The notes: generated by a model from the letters alone, not told the origin. Numbered from the stretch's first letter, positions 9,222 to 18,333 are shown. The stretch is 33,381 nt of DNA from Cyclobacteriaceae bacterium (GCA_020832305.1 JAFIEV010000068.1:1-33381), one strand, 5' to 3'. Made by a program: numbers and translations.

Positions 9222-10649
9222 ATGACTTTCAACAATACATATCACCATATAAAGGATAACGGCCATCAAAAGACCGCTTATTCCGGCATTTTTCGATTCA
9301 TAAAAAAGAGTTATCTGTTGTGGATATTGCTGTGCCTGATGCCCCTCGGCGCATGCCAGGACCTGCTGAGCCCTCAACCCGTAGACCGGATCAGCGATGA
9401 CCTCGTCATCAAAGATGCATCATCGGCAAGGGTTGCGCTTACCTCAGTTTACCGAAGCTTTGTGGCGCTTACCACTCCCAAAATCGTAGCAGGCGATCTT
9501 ATGGCAGATAACCTCATTCACAATGGAACCTTTATCCAGTACCTCGAAATCAGCAATAAGGATTTATCTGCATCCAATGCATCTGCAGAAGCCTTGTGGT
9601 CGGTCGTATACCAGGTGGCATACCGGGCAAATTTTGTATTGGAATGGCTCGACAGAATTGAAATTACCCAAAACCAATTCGATGAAATCAGCGCTGTAGC
9701 ACGTTTTTTAAGAGGATATGCCTATTTTGTGGGCGTTACCACCTACGGAGGGATTCCAATCGTTACCAGCACAGAAATTTCGGTCAACCGCAACATAAGC
9801 CGGGCCACCGCAGCTGAAGTCTATGATTTCGTTGAGCAGGATTACCTCTATGCCCTCGATAAAGTACCGGTACAGACATTTAACTCCGGAGATGTAAGCA
9901 ATGGCGCCGTAAAAGCAGCCCTGGCACGCTTTTACCTCTATCGCGAAGACTGGCAAAGGGCAGATCAATATGCTTCTGAAGTGATTTCAGGCATAGGATC
10001 ACGGCAGTATCAGCTTGAAAGCAATTTTAATAATGTGCTCAGAGATTTTAGCAGTGAATCAATACTGGAAGTGATTTATACGGCCAACGACAACCCGGGC
10101 ACGTCCACCAATTTCGGACTCAATAACCTGCTCGAGGGCCGCCGTGAAATCATCCCCTCTCCCGATGCCATACAAGCGCTTCAGGAGTCAGGCGGATCCA
10201 GAATTAATATGATTAGTTTCAACAGCGCCCTGGCCAGGGGAAATGATAATGGCTGGACCGTAACGCGATACGGGCCCTTTGACAATGTCACCATCTTCAG
10301 GTTGCCCGAAATGTACCTCATCCGTGCTGAAGCCCGTGCCAGAAGAGGCATTATTTCAGGACCCAACAGCGCCGCCTCTGATCTCAATGTCATCAGGGAA
10401 AGGGCAGGACTGGCTGCAATTAATCTTGCCTCACAACTGCAGGCATTACAGGCTATTGAAAATGAAAGAAGAATGGAATTTTGCTTCGAAGGACATCGCT
10501 GGTACGACCTGAAACGCACAGGAAGAGCCGGCGCTGTAATGGGTGTATACTCGCGCAACTGGTCTTCGACCGATGAATTGTGGCCCATTCCCCTGAGGGA
10601 AATACAAAACAATCCGGGTCTTAGAAATAGTCAGAACCCTGGTTATTAA
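9222..10649 (+). CDS. SusD/RagB-family nutrient-binding lipoprotein
   Basis: 475 residues. A lipobox LGAC follows a hydrophobic stretch (YLLWILLCLMPLGAC, Cys at about 45), so the mature protein is lipidated. The TPR-rich SusD fold is indicated by the middle segment AVARFLRGYAYFVGVTTYGG and the C-terminal ERRMEFCFEGHRWYDLKRTG signature, ending NPGY. It forms the surface lid of the preceding SusC barrel and captures substrate. The N-terminus before the hydrophobic core is about 30 residues, longer than usual, and the first ATG is only 4 bases past the susC stop; a shorter start from a non-ATG codon is possible. It is followed 11 bases later by a lipoprotein gene in the same direction. Confidence 0.95.
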   Translation: MTFNNTYHHIKDNGHQKTAYSGIFRFIKKSYLLWILLCLMPLGACQDLLSPQPVDRISDDLVIKDASSARVALTSVYRSFVALTTPKIVAGDLMADNLIHNGTFIQYLEISNKDLSASNASAEALWSVVYQVAYRANFVLEWLDRIEITQNQFDEISAVARFLRGYAYFVGVTTYGGIPIVTSTEISVNRNISRATAAEVYDFVEQDYLYALDKVPVQTFNSGDVSNGAVKAALARFYLYREDWQRADQYASEVISGIGSRQYQLESNFNNVLRDFSSESILEVIYTANDNPGTSTNFGLNNLLEGRREIIPSPDAIQALQESGGSRINMISFNSALARGNDNGWTVTRYGPFDNVTIFRLPEMYLIRAEARARRGIISGPNSAASDLNVIRERAGLAAINLASQLQALQAIENERRMEFCFEGHRWYDLKRTGRAGAVMGVYSRNWSSTDELWPIPLREIQNNPGLRNSQNPGY

Positions 10650-10660
10650 ATAATTGGCAA

Positions 10661-11497
10661 ATGAAAAACATTAAATACCATATAGTTTTACTCTTGATCA
10701 CCTCAGTTATATTGAGTTGTGATGATGCAGAGCAAACCCTGTTTGAAGGACCTTATTTCGTGAGATTTACAGAAAGGGAAACTTTTGTAAAAGAGAATTT
10801 TCACGATCCAATGAATCAAAATTTCAATGATCCCATACAAATTGACCTGCACCTGGCAGCGCCGGCGCAAAGAAATACAACAACCATCCGATATCAGGTT
10901 ACAGGAACTGCGGTAGAGAATGTCGATTATATCATTCCGGGAGGTGAAAATAAAAGATTGTTGGTCCCCGCCGGGCAATTTAAAAGCAGCATTCCAGTTA
11001 GAATTATAAATAACCGCGCTAATGACGGGGATAAAACCATTATTTTCACCATCACAGAAGTTAACAATGACCTCGAAATTGGTTTTGGCGCCAATGGCAT
11101 AAACGGACGATCACATACCCTTACCATTACCGAAGATGATTGTCCTGTTGATATACGACAATTTGAAGGCACCTGGGAATTCAATCAAAACAACGATGAG
11201 TTTATATACCAGGTAGAAATATTTGTGGATTACAGCCGCAACAACCGAATCATTATGCTGGGTTATGCCGGCCTTGATGTTGAAGGCGCTTTTGCCTTTG
11301 CCAACCTCGATATGTGTACCAGAGAATTGTTTATTCCTGAACAAAACCTCGGGCCCTTTGGAGGTAATGCCGGAAGAACACGATCTGCAGGTAATGGATC
11401 ATTCGACGAGCAGGCCGGAACCCTGAGGTTTTCTTATTCACTTGATGTTTTCGGAACAACGGTAAGAAGGGTGAGCGCCCGCAAACTTCAAAATTAG
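10661..11497 (+). CDS. Lipoprotein with Calx-beta-like domain, part of the SusCD locus
   Basis: 278 residues. Signal peptide II with lipobox VILSC (Cys about 20). Residues about 45-155 look like a Calx-beta domain: DPIQIDLHLAAPAQ, then GTAVENVDYIIPGG, then IPVRIINNRANDGDKTIIFT and LTITEDD at its end. The rest (CPVDIRQFEGTWEF onward) is a beta-rich domain of lipocalin-like size with no motif I can name. Third-position genes in SusCD loci often encode surface glycan- or protein-binding lipoproteins; that role fits but is inferred from position. It starts 11 bases after the susD stop and is followed 11 bases later by another lipoprotein. Confidence 0.8.
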   Translation: MKNIKYHIVLLLITSVILSCDDAEQTLFEGPYFVRFTERETFVKENFHDPMNQNFNDPIQIDLHLAAPAQRNTTTIRYQVTGTAVENVDYIIPGGENKRLLVPAGQFKSSIPVRIINNRANDGDKTIIFTITEVNNDLEIGFGANGINGRSHTLTITEDDCPVDIRQFEGTWEFNQNNDEFIYQVEIFVDYSRNNRIIMLGYAGLDVEGAFAFANLDMCTRELFIPEQNLGPFGGNAGRTRSAGNGSFDEQAGTLRFSYSLDVFGTTVRRVSARKLQN

Positions 11498-11508
11498 CGA
11501 TCAAAGGT

Positions 11509-12048
11509 ATGAATAAAGATATGATAAAAGGTTGGGCATTCTGGGTAATAGTGGTGATGTTTTTTGCCGCCTGCCGCGAAGAACATATCATTACCCCCAA
11601 AACAGCTACACTGGTACTCACAGGTGATGAAAGTAAGGCATGGCAGCAAACGGGCTTCAGGTTTGCATTTAATGACCCCGAACAGGCAGGAATCGACACG
11701 CTCGACCTGGTGACTACCTTTAACATCCCCAGGTGCCAGGTCGACAATGTCTGGATATTTAAAAGACCGGGGCGCCAACTCGATATTACCGAAGGAGCTA
11801 CCAAATGCAATCCCAACGACGATGATTTAATCGCATCTACGGTATGGGAACTGGTTCATGCCAATGCCGCATTGTTTATAGGAGGTGGAGACCCTTTTAC
11901 GGTCTTTGTGTTGAATGAAAACAAACTGCAAATCGGCTTCAAAGATACCCTCTTTTTGCCGGTTTTCGAACGCAATGGCAACTTTCTGCCCATTTTTGAA
12001 GACTTACCGGGCAATCTCTTGTATGAGTTTGTCCCCAAAAACAATTGA
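11509..12048 (+). CDS. Small lipoprotein of the SusCD locus
   Basis: 179 residues with lipobox FFAAC (Cys about 22) after MNKDMIKGWAFWVIVVMF; MIKGWAF at 11521 is an alternative start. The mature part is beta-rich and acidic, with two further cysteines (IPRCQVDNVW and GATKCNPND) that could form a disulfide. No family is recognised beyond a secreted lipocalin-like size. It overlaps the frame of the following protease: the TGA at 12046-12048 lies inside a possible TTG start at 12045. It probably belongs to the same operon and may help hold substrate at the surface. Confidence 0.75.
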   Translation: MNKDMIKGWAFWVIVVMFFAACREEHIITPKTATLVLTGDESKAWQQTGFRFAFNDPEQAGIDTLDLVTTFNIPRCQVDNVWIFKRPGRQLDITEGATKCNPNDDDLIASTVWELVHANAALFIGGGDPFTVFVLNENKLQIGFKDTLFLPVFERNGNFLPIFEDLPGNLLYEFVPKNN

Positions 12049-12056
12049 AAACGAAT

Positions 12057-15000
12057 ATGGTGAATATGCGTACATACATCCTGCTTTCTCTGATCATCAT
12101 ATGTTCCTGGTCTGAGCTTAAATCACAGGCCTGGAAAACTGAAACAGATTATAATTATTTCAGGCAGGTATATCCGGAGCTTAAAACACAATGGGAACAG
12201 CAAAGACCAGCAGCTGAACTCCGGGCCCGGGAATTGAATATCCCGGTAAGGGAAAGGCTCAACGGTGGACTCATGGAGGTACAGGGGCTGGGCGCCACCG
12301 GTCATCCGTTTTTTTATAAAACCTTTAACCTCGACAATGCACGCATAACTAATGTTGACAGACTCAGGCCCCGCAACGCACTCGCCCTTAACCTCACAGG
12401 CAGGGGAATGACAGTTGGTATGTGGGACGGTGACAATTTCGACGACCAGCATATAGAATTTGCAGGCCGCGTACAGGTTCGTGGTTCCCTCTCAGATACC
12501 CCTCTCGGTCTGGGCGACAACCATTCAACCCACGTAGGCGGCACCATCGCTGCCAGCGGAGTCAATGCCAATGCCAGGGGTATGGCACCCGATGCCTTTT
12601 TATTTGCCTATGACTTTAACAACGATGCCTCCGAAATTGCTTTCGAGCTTTCCAGGGAAGAACCCCTGCTGGTATCAAACCATTCGTATGGATTGGTACT
12701 GGGCTGGCAATTCACCGGCAGTGGCTGGATATGGGTAGGCGACCCCAACATCAGCAATGTAGAAGATTTCAGATTTGGCTTCTACACGGCCGGCCAGAGC
12801 CGCTTACTCGATGAATTTGCCTTCAATGCACCCTATTATCTGCATGTTAGGGCGGCAGGTAACGACAGAACCGATGTCGGCGCCGGCGACAGACCTCCTG
12901 ACGGCCCATATGATTGTATCGGCCCATCAGGCGTAGCAAAAAATGTACTCACCGTGGGCGCTGTTGAAAAACTGGCAGGCCGCTACAGCCAGCGCAGCGA
13001 TGTGGTGATGAGTGAATTCAGCAGCTGGGGCCCTACCGACGACGGCAGGGTGAAACCCGACATCTCAGCGCCCGGTGTCAACACTTTCAGCGCCTTTGCC
13101 GAAGGCATCAACCAATATGGATCGCTTTCAGGAACTTCTATGGCAGCGCCAACCGTAAGTGGTGCACTCATATTGTTGCAGCAACTCTATGCCGCCGTAA
13201 ATGGCGGTGAGTTTATGCGCGCTGCAACCCTCAAAGGCCTGGTTATCAATTCAGCCAATCCGACCGGCATCAGCAATGGCCCGGATTATGAATATGGATG
13301 GGGCCTTCTGGCAGCAGACCGCGCCGCCAATACCATCGTCAGAAATGACGGAAGCCGGTACCTCATACGGGAACTCACCCTGCAAAACAACGACAGCATA
13401 GTGGTCAATGTCAGCTCCGATGGCAACAGCCCCCTGCTGGCTACCATAAGCTGGACCGACCTGCCCGGCACCCCGCCCCCACCCAGCCTCAACCCTACCA
13501 CCCGAATGCTGGTCAATGACCTCGATATGAGGATTCGCGATGAAAACGGCAATGTATTCCTTCCGTGGGTACTCGACCCGTCACGTCCCAATATTGCGGC
13601 CACCACAGGCGATAACAATCGCGATAATGTTGAAAAAATTGAAATTGCAAGCCCTACCGCCGGCAATTACCGCATAGTTATACGCCATAAAGGCACCCTG
13701 CGCAATGCCAGGCAGGCATTTTCCCTTATCGTTTCCGCTGCACCCACAGACATCTCCCTTACCACTCTTTTCTGGAGAGGTGGCAACAACGGCGAATGGA
13801 ACAATCCTGCCAACTGGTCCCTCACACCAGGCGGCGGACCTGCCAATATTGTACCCGGGCCACTCAACCCCGTGATATTCGACACCAATGCCTTTACCGC
13901 AGGCACTCCGGTGGTGAGCCTCTCGGCCAATGCCAACTGCTACAGCCTCCAAAGCTTCAGCAGCGCTGCCATCAGTTTCAATATGAATGGCTTCAACCTC
14001 AATATTGATGGAAACATCCAAAGAAATGCCGGCAGCCTGAGTTTCAGCAATGGAAATGTGGTATTTACCGGAAACACCTCCCGCAATAATTTTATCGATG
14101 TAAACGAACTGGCCTTTGCCAACATCGACCTCAGCTTTAATTCCAATGGCGCCAGCTGGAGCGTAGTCAACAATATGACAACCCGTGAAATCAACCTCAA
14201 CAACAGTTCCCTGATCATCAGGAACAAAGTTGTCAACCTGAGGCGCTTCCAGGCAACACAAATGGCAGGCCGGACCATAGATTTCAGGGGTTCGACTATA
14301 TCGGGACTCAACAACTTCAACCTGCCAGCCGGGGCGATATCAAACTTTCAGGGTTCGACCCTCAATTTTGAAATATTCGGGGGCATCAATCAATTTACCT
14401 TTAACGGAGGCTCCAACAACTTCCACAATGTGCGTGTAAATAATGGAAGCCTGGTAGTTAATGGTAATAATACTTTCAACTCTATTCAGGTACTGAGCAA
14501 CCTGCGGCTCAATGGAAATAATATTATCGATAGCCTCAACTTATCAGCAGGCACATCGCTATTGCTTAATGAAGGCACCACGCAGACCCTCAGACGTTCA
14601 TTTATTGCAAACTCCTTGCAGAATAACAGGGTAAGCATTTCCTCAACGGGCACGGGAGCTGCGGCGCTCTTTGCCGATGATGGCAACCTGAGGTTTTGTT
14701 TCGATTTTCTCAATGTCAGTAACGTGAGTGCTTCAGGGCAGACGAGTTTTCTCGCCGGATACAACAGCAATCTGAGTGGTATTACCACGGGCTGGATCCC
14801 CATAGATTGTGCAGATGCCTTGTTTCCCGACTTTGAAGTACAATTTCTATGCCCCAACAGTGAAGCCCAGTTCATCGATCGCAGCAATGGTACGCCTATC
14901 ACCTGGAGCTGGAATTTCGGAGATCCGCAATTCCCCGATGAAAATACGGCCAACACCAGAAATCCAAGCAAGACATTCAGGTTTCAGGGGAAGTACAACA

Positions 15001-15542
15001 TTACCCTCAGGGTAACAGATGATGTTTTTGAAGAGCAAATCAGCCGCACCATCACCGTTCCCAATGTTAGCACCCAGCTGAGTGTACCCACGGTAAATGT
15101 CGATGGCACCCAGCTCACCAGTTCCATAGTAGCTCCGGTTTATCAATGGTTTATCAATGGCGACAGCCTGCCGGGCTCAAACCAGCGAACCATCGATTTT
15201 GTAGGCAGAGGCCGCTATTCGGTAGTCGTTTCAGATGGCAACTGTCGTTTCAGGGCGCGTGAAATCGTAGTTACTTCCCTGCTTACCGGCGACCTGGCGC
15301 AAAAAATGCAGATTTATCCCAATCCGGGTTCCGGCATATTCAACCTATCACTGGGCGAAATTGCGGCAGAAGATCTGATGATTCGCATACTCGACATTTC
15401 CGGCAGGGAGATCATGCAAAGAAAGCTGGAAAGAGGAAAAATTGAACATCAGCTTGACCTTACGGGAAAACCCGGAGGCATGTATCTGATACAGGTACAC
15501 AGCCCCGGGTCGGTAGAAACACTCAAACTGGTTATGGATTAG
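12057..15542 (+). CDS. Secreted subtilisin-family (S8) serine protease with PKD and T9SS sorting domains
   Basis: About 1161 residues. Catalytic triad by motif, numbered from ATG 12057: Asp about 124 (GMWDGDNFDD), His about 159 (NHSTHVGGTIAASG), Ser about 361 (SGTSMAAPTVSG), with oxyanion Asn about 269 (RAAGND). A beta-sandwich resembling a P or CUB domain follows (about 440-560, containing MLVNDLDMRIRDENGN), then a long beta-rich Asn/Gly region (about 570-910), a PKD domain (about 920-1000, ITWSWNFGD) and a type A sorting domain (from MQIYPNPGSGIFNLS to LKLVMD). The signal peptide MRTYILLSLIIICSWSELKSQ suggests ATG 12066 as another start; a TTG at 12045 is also in frame. It is the last gene of the SusCD operon and overlaps the convergent gene by 4 bases. 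Confidence 0.93.
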   Translation: MVNMRTYILLSLIIICSWSELKSQAWKTETDYNYFRQVYPELKTQWEQQRPAAELRARELNIPVRERLNGGLMEVQGLGATGHPFFYKTFNLDNARITNVDRLRPRNALALNLTGRGMTVGMWDGDNFDDQHIEFAGRVQVRGSLSDTPLGLGDNHSTHVGGTIAASGVNANARGMAPDAFLFAYDFNNDASEIAFELSREEPLLVSNHSYGLVLGWQFTGSGWIWVGDPNISNVEDFRFGFYTAGQSRLLDEFAFNAPYYLHVRAAGNDRTDVGAGDRPPDGPYDCIGPSGVAKNVLTVGAVEKLAGRYSQRSDVVMSEFSSWGPTDDGRVKPDISAPGVNTFSAFAEGINQYGSLSGTSMAAPTVSGALILLQQLYAAVNGGEFMRAATLKGLVINSANPTGISNGPDYEYGWGLLAADRAANTIVRNDGSRYLIRELTLQNNDSIVVNVSSDGNSPLLATISWTDLPGTPPPPSLNPTTRMLVNDLDMRIRDENGNVFLPWVLDPSRPNIAATTGDNNRDNVEKIEIASPTAGNYRIVIRHKGTLRNARQAFSLIVSAAPTDISLTTLFWRGGNNGEWNNPANWSLTPGGGPANIVPGPLNPVIFDTNAFTAGTPVVSLSANANCYSLQSFSSAAISFNMNGFNLNIDGNIQRNAGSLSFSNGNVVFTGNTSRNNFIDVNELAFANIDLSFNSNGASWSVVNNMTTREINLNNSSLIIRNKVVNLRRFQATQMAGRTIDFRGSTISGLNNFNLPAGAISNFQGSTLNFEIFGGINQFTFNGGSNNFHNVRVNNGSLVVNGNNTFNSIQVLSNLRLNGNNIIDSLNLSAGTSLLLNEGTTQTLRRSFIANSLQNNRVSISSTGTGAAALFADDGNLRFCFDFLNVSNVSASGQTSFLAGYNSNLSGITTGWIPIDCADALFPDFEVQFLCPNSEAQFIDRSNGTPITWSWNFGDPQFPDENTANTRNPSKTFRFQGKYNITLRVTDDVFEEQISRTITVPNVSTQLSVPTVNVDGTQLTSSIVAPVYQWFINGDSLPGSNQRTIDFVGRGRYSVVVSDGNCRFRAREIVVTSLLTGDLAQKMQIYPNPGSGIFNLSLGEIAAEDLMIRILDISGREIMQRKLERGKIEHQLDLTGKPGGMYLIQVHSPGSVETLKLVMD

Positions 15543-16795
15543 ATTTCCTCTATGTCGAGGGCAGCCCGCATTTTATCGCGGCTGATTTTCTGCTGATCAA
15601 ATTTTCTCAGATCGCTGATATCGGCAATGATCTCGAGATATGCAGGCACATTACAGCCCTTACACTCGGTAATTTTAATTTTGAGATGCAACTTTTCATG
15701 CTCGGGCAAAGATTTAAGGGTGCGTCCGTAATCCAGCACAAAATCCATTATATCTTCCCTGAACTTCGGATAGAGACTTTCAATCAGCTCCTGCCGGCCG
15801 GCCGCATCAACCGTTTTCTGTCCCTGCGTGGGAAATATAAAATCACGGCCCCGGGTATAAGATGAATACGTATCTATGCTGTAAATGGCACCATAACCTT
15901 CAAGCCATTCATAGCCCGGGACTCGGTCTACAAAAAATGTATTGGAAAGCTCCCTGCCAAAAAACTTGTGGATGATGCTGCCAAAGACCTCAAGGTCATT
16001 CGAACGGCGTGCCCGGTCATTGTTGATGATAATGCGCTCATCAAAGGCTTCTTTTGACAGGCTGCCTTGCTTAAAAGCGCTGATATCGGCCCTACTCACT
16101 TCTGCCCTGAAACCACCCTGGTTTGCAGACTCATCCATCCAGGGCTGTGATACCTGCATTTCCACCCTGAAGACGACCTTGTCCTCCGGCTTGAGCTGGG
16201 CAATCAGGTCACCATAATCAGCGAAAAAGGTTCTGGCAATCTTTTCATAGTCAGTAGCCGTTCTCATGGTGGCAGCGCTCCCGTATAAATTGCCTCTTCC
16301 CCTTTCCCTTTCAATGGCCCTTCTCGCTTCATCCATGGCTTTTCTTGCCGCATCAGCCGCAACGCGGGCTGTTTCACGAATGCTCTCCCGCAGGGCTTCC
16401 GCATCGGCATCCCGGGCAGCCTTGTCATATGCCCCATCATTTCGCCTTGTACGAAACTGATACATTGCAGTATCCGTTGCAAAGTGATGACTTTCTATCC
16501 AACCCGGTAAAGTATCGTGGAATATCATGCTCCCCTCGGCCGGAAAAACCATTACATTATTATCAAAACCCCTTACTACACCGCGGGATGCCGGTAAGGT
16601 GAAAATCACACCATATCCCTGCACATAACTGGCCTCTACTGCAATCCTTCCGCTGAGGCCTTCGGCGCTGAGTAAGGTCTTCAAGATACTTTTTGAAACC
16701 TCCAGGTCGCGATTCATCCGTTCCCTGTCAATGTCCTTAGCCGGTCTGGCAGAAATGCAGACCAGGGCTATACATATCATCGCAATCTTTTTCAT
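15539..16795 (-). CDS. Secreted protein with two related halves, third gene of the ECF operon
   Basis: 418 residues with a signal peptide (MKKIAMICIALVCISARPA). No known family is recognised. It seems to be an internal duplication. NRDLEVSKSILKTLLS followed by VQGYGVIFTLP (residues about 28-70) parallels SNDLEVFGSIIHKFFG followed by LEGYGAIYSID (about 245-290). Likewise FFADYGDLIAQLKPEDKVVF parallels FVLDYGRTLKSLPEHEKLHL. Between the halves lies a basic, Ala-rich helix (about 120-170). It starts 5 bases after the anti-sigma stop, so it is probably the effector or a sensor partner of that sigma/anti-sigma system. The stop codon overlaps the convergent protease stop (15539-15542). Confidence 0.75.
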   Translation of the reverse strand: MKKIAMICIALVCISARPAKDIDRERMNRDLEVSKSILKTLLSAEGLSGRIAVEASYVQGYGVIFTLPASRGVVRGFDNNVMVFPAEGSMIFHDTLPGWIESHHFATDTAMYQFRTRRNDGAYDKAARDADAEALRESIRETARVAADAARKAMDEARRAIERERGRGNLYGSAATMRTATDYEKIARTFFADYGDLIAQLKPEDKVVFRVEMQVSQPWMDESANQGGFRAEVSRADISAFKQGSLSKEAFDERIIINNDRARRSNDLEVFGSIIHKFFGRELSNTFFVDRVPGYEWLEGYGAIYSIDTYSSYTRGRDFIFPTQGQKTVDAAGRQELIESLYPKFREDIMDFVLDYGRTLKSLPEHEKLHLKIKITECKGCNVPAYLEIIADISDLRKFDQQKISRDKMRAALDIEEI

Positions 16796-16800
16796 ATCTG

Positions 16801-17562
16801 TTATTTTTTATTTTCCAGGCTAATACTGCTCAGCAGCTCGGTTAAAATTTCTTCCGTTTGGGTAAACTGATAGTCCTGTTCTTCCCTGAGGTTAACCAGG
16901 CTTTGTTCAATCAATATGAGGTCTTCCAAACGTTGACGGGCCAGGTATTGGTCATATTCCTGCAACACCAAGCGAATAAACTCCTGTTGTTCGCCGGCAT
17001 GTTGAGCGAGCCATTCAGACATGGCAGCCTCATTTTTGGCACGCATATTTTCCACATCCTTTTTGAGGAGATACTCTTTACTGAGCAATTCCAGCATGGC
17101 CTGCTGACCTTCTTCCATTTGGCTTGTAAGTTGATTTCCGGTATTGGCCGTTTCATCCCTGATAAGTTGCCTTACCTGCTCGGCATTCATCAAAGCCGGA
17201 GCCGGACCAAAACTTAAATACCAGCCATTATCCATTTTTTGCAGCCGCAGATCAGCAACATAGGCCATCATAAAGATCAGAATAAAAGAAGCAGCCACCG
17301 CTATGACTGGTCTAAACCATCGTATGCTTTTATTTGAAACGCCACTGAAGGTTTTTTCATGCGTCTGCAGCTTGACCGGCGCCACCATTTCCACCACTTC
17401 CAGGGCGGAGAGGGACTTGCGCAATTGCCTCAATTCTTCCAGCTCTTGTTGCCATTCCGGGTTATCCCTCAGGGATTGTTCAAAAGATGCTTTCTCCTGC
17501 GGTGGCATCTCACCATAGAGGTAATCCATCATTCGCTGTTTTAATTCTTCATTTCCTTTCAT
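16801..17562 (-). CDS. Membrane anti-sigma factor-like protein
   Basis: 253 residues. The N-terminus (MDYLYGEMPPQEKASFEQSL) resembles the sigma-binding helical domain of anti-sigma factors but lacks the HxxxCxxC zinc motif. One TM helix lies at about residues 83-103 (PVIAVAASFILIFMMAYVADL). The C-terminal part is charged with heptad character (about 150-245), suggesting a periplasmic coiled coil. Its place directly after an ECF sigma gene supports the call. A 186-base gap with two large hairpins separates it from the sigma stop codon, which is unusual for a sigma/anti-sigma pair and may allow separate control. Confidence 0.75.
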   Translation of the reverse strand: MKGNEELKQRMMDYLYGEMPPQEKASFEQSLRDNPEWQQELEELRQLRKSLSALEVVEMVAPVKLQTHEKTFSGVSNKSIRWFRPVIAVAASFILIFMMAYVADLRLQKMDNGWYLSFGPAPALMNAEQVRQLIRDETANTGNQLTSQMEEGQQAMLELLSKEYLLKKDVENMRAKNEAAMSEWLAQHAGEQQEFIRLVLQEYDQYLARQRLEDLILIEQSLVNLREEQDYQFTQTEEILTELLSSISLENKK

Positions 17563-17588
17563 CTGTTTAATTTTCTTTTTAGCGGTGA

Positions 17589-17662
17589 GATGGAACCTTT
17601 GACGACTAAAATAATCATTGCCCTGTGTGTCTAATAATTATTTTAGTCGTGTCGGTTTCATC
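17589..17662 (-). ncRNA. Structured hairpin A between sigma and anti-sigma genes
   Basis: The outer arms GATGGAACC (17589-17597) and GGTTTCATC (17654-17662) pair with one G-T. The inner arms include GACTAAAATAAT (17604-17615) against ATTATTTTAGTC (17637-17648). The apical region contains ATAATCATT and CCCTGTGTG. It lies in the presumed leader of the anti-sigma gene, 27 bases upstream of its ATG. The structure is visible; an RNA role is inferred, and a MITE-like DNA element is the alternative. Confidence 0.5.
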
Positions 17663-17689
17663 AGATTATAATTTTTTTTTTAAAGGACT

Positions 17690-17753
17690 GATGGAACCTA
17701 GCATGGTTATAATCATTCCAGTGTGTGACATTTTCGACATGCTAGGTTTCATC
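17690..17753 (-). ncRNA. Structured hairpin B, sister of hairpin A
   Basis: The 16-base arms GATGGAACCTAGCATG (17690-17705) and CATGCTAGGTTTCATC (17738-17753) pair with one G-T. It shares with hairpin A the outer GATGGAACC/GGTTTCATC stem and the apical ATAATCATT...TGTGTG, but its inner stem is a different sequence that still pairs. On the minus strand its first bases overlap the TGA stop codon of the sigma gene. A run of ten T residues lies between the two hairpins on the plus strand. Confidence 0.5.
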
Positions 17754-18333
17754 TGATGCCATATTTATATTTTTCCATTCCTTTTTTTAAGTGGTTCAGG
17801 GCATAATACAACCTCGATTTGGCGGTATTTTCAGATATGCCGAGGGCTTCGGCGATTTCCCTGAATTTAAGCCCTTCATATTCCTTCAATAGCAGCACAC
17901 ATCGCTGCTCCTCAGGCAATTTCTGTATCAATAATTGCAATAGTTGTGTGGTCTCCTGCTGGTCTCCCTGATTTTCTTCGATGCGAAAAGCCTCCACTTC
18001 ATCGGAATTCTGTTGCATATTGAAGATAGAAATCCAGGTAAACCGTTTTTGGCGCCGGTCCTCCTGCCGGCAGTGGTTGAGCGCCAGTTTATACAACCAG
18101 CATTTAAAAGCCTCGGGGTTTTTAAGCCGGTCGATCTTCTGGTGCACCGTGATAAAGGTCTGCTGGGTAATTTCCATCGCCAAGTCGTGGTCATTGAAAT
18201 ACTTAAAAGCCAGGTTATAAATCCGCTGGTACCATAGGCCCATAAGCTTACCGAAAGCCTGTTGGTTACCCTTTTGAGACTTCTCAACCAGATCAGTGCT
18301 ATGTTCCCGGGCTATGTTTTCCAATATATCCAC
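17749..18333 (-). CDS. ECF-type sigma-70 family RNA polymerase sigma factor
   Basis: 194 residues. Region 2 (about 20-95) includes NQQAFGKLMGLWYQRIYNLA and DLAMEITQQTFITVHQKIDRL. Region 4 (about 128-185) includes KLPEEQRCVLLLKEYEGLKF and the helix-turn-helix EIAEALGISENTAKSRLYYAL. This two-domain form lacking region 3 is the ECF class, which directs polymerase to envelope or stress promoters. It heads a minus-strand operon with an anti-sigma gene and a secreted protein. Upstream, on the minus strand near 18380-18395, is a TGAAAC that resembles an ECF -35 element and could be the self-regulated promoter; that is weak evidence. Upstream of it the ordinary chromosome ends and repeat-rich DNA begins. 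Confidence 0.95.
   Translation of the reverse strand: MDILENIAREHSTDLVEKSQKGNQQAFGKLMGLWYQRIYNLAFKYFNDHDLAMEITQQTFITVHQKIDRLKNPEAFKCWLYKLALNHCRQEDRRQKRFTWISIFNMQQNSDEVEAFRIEENQGDQQETTQLLQLLIQKLPEEQRCVLLLKEYEGLKFREIAEALGISENTAKSRLYYALNHLKKGMEKYKYGIR

Noticed and set aside
12123-14320. Long minus-strand frames inside the protease gene
   Set aside because: They are shadows of a GC-rich coding frame and have no start context, motif or neighbours to support them.
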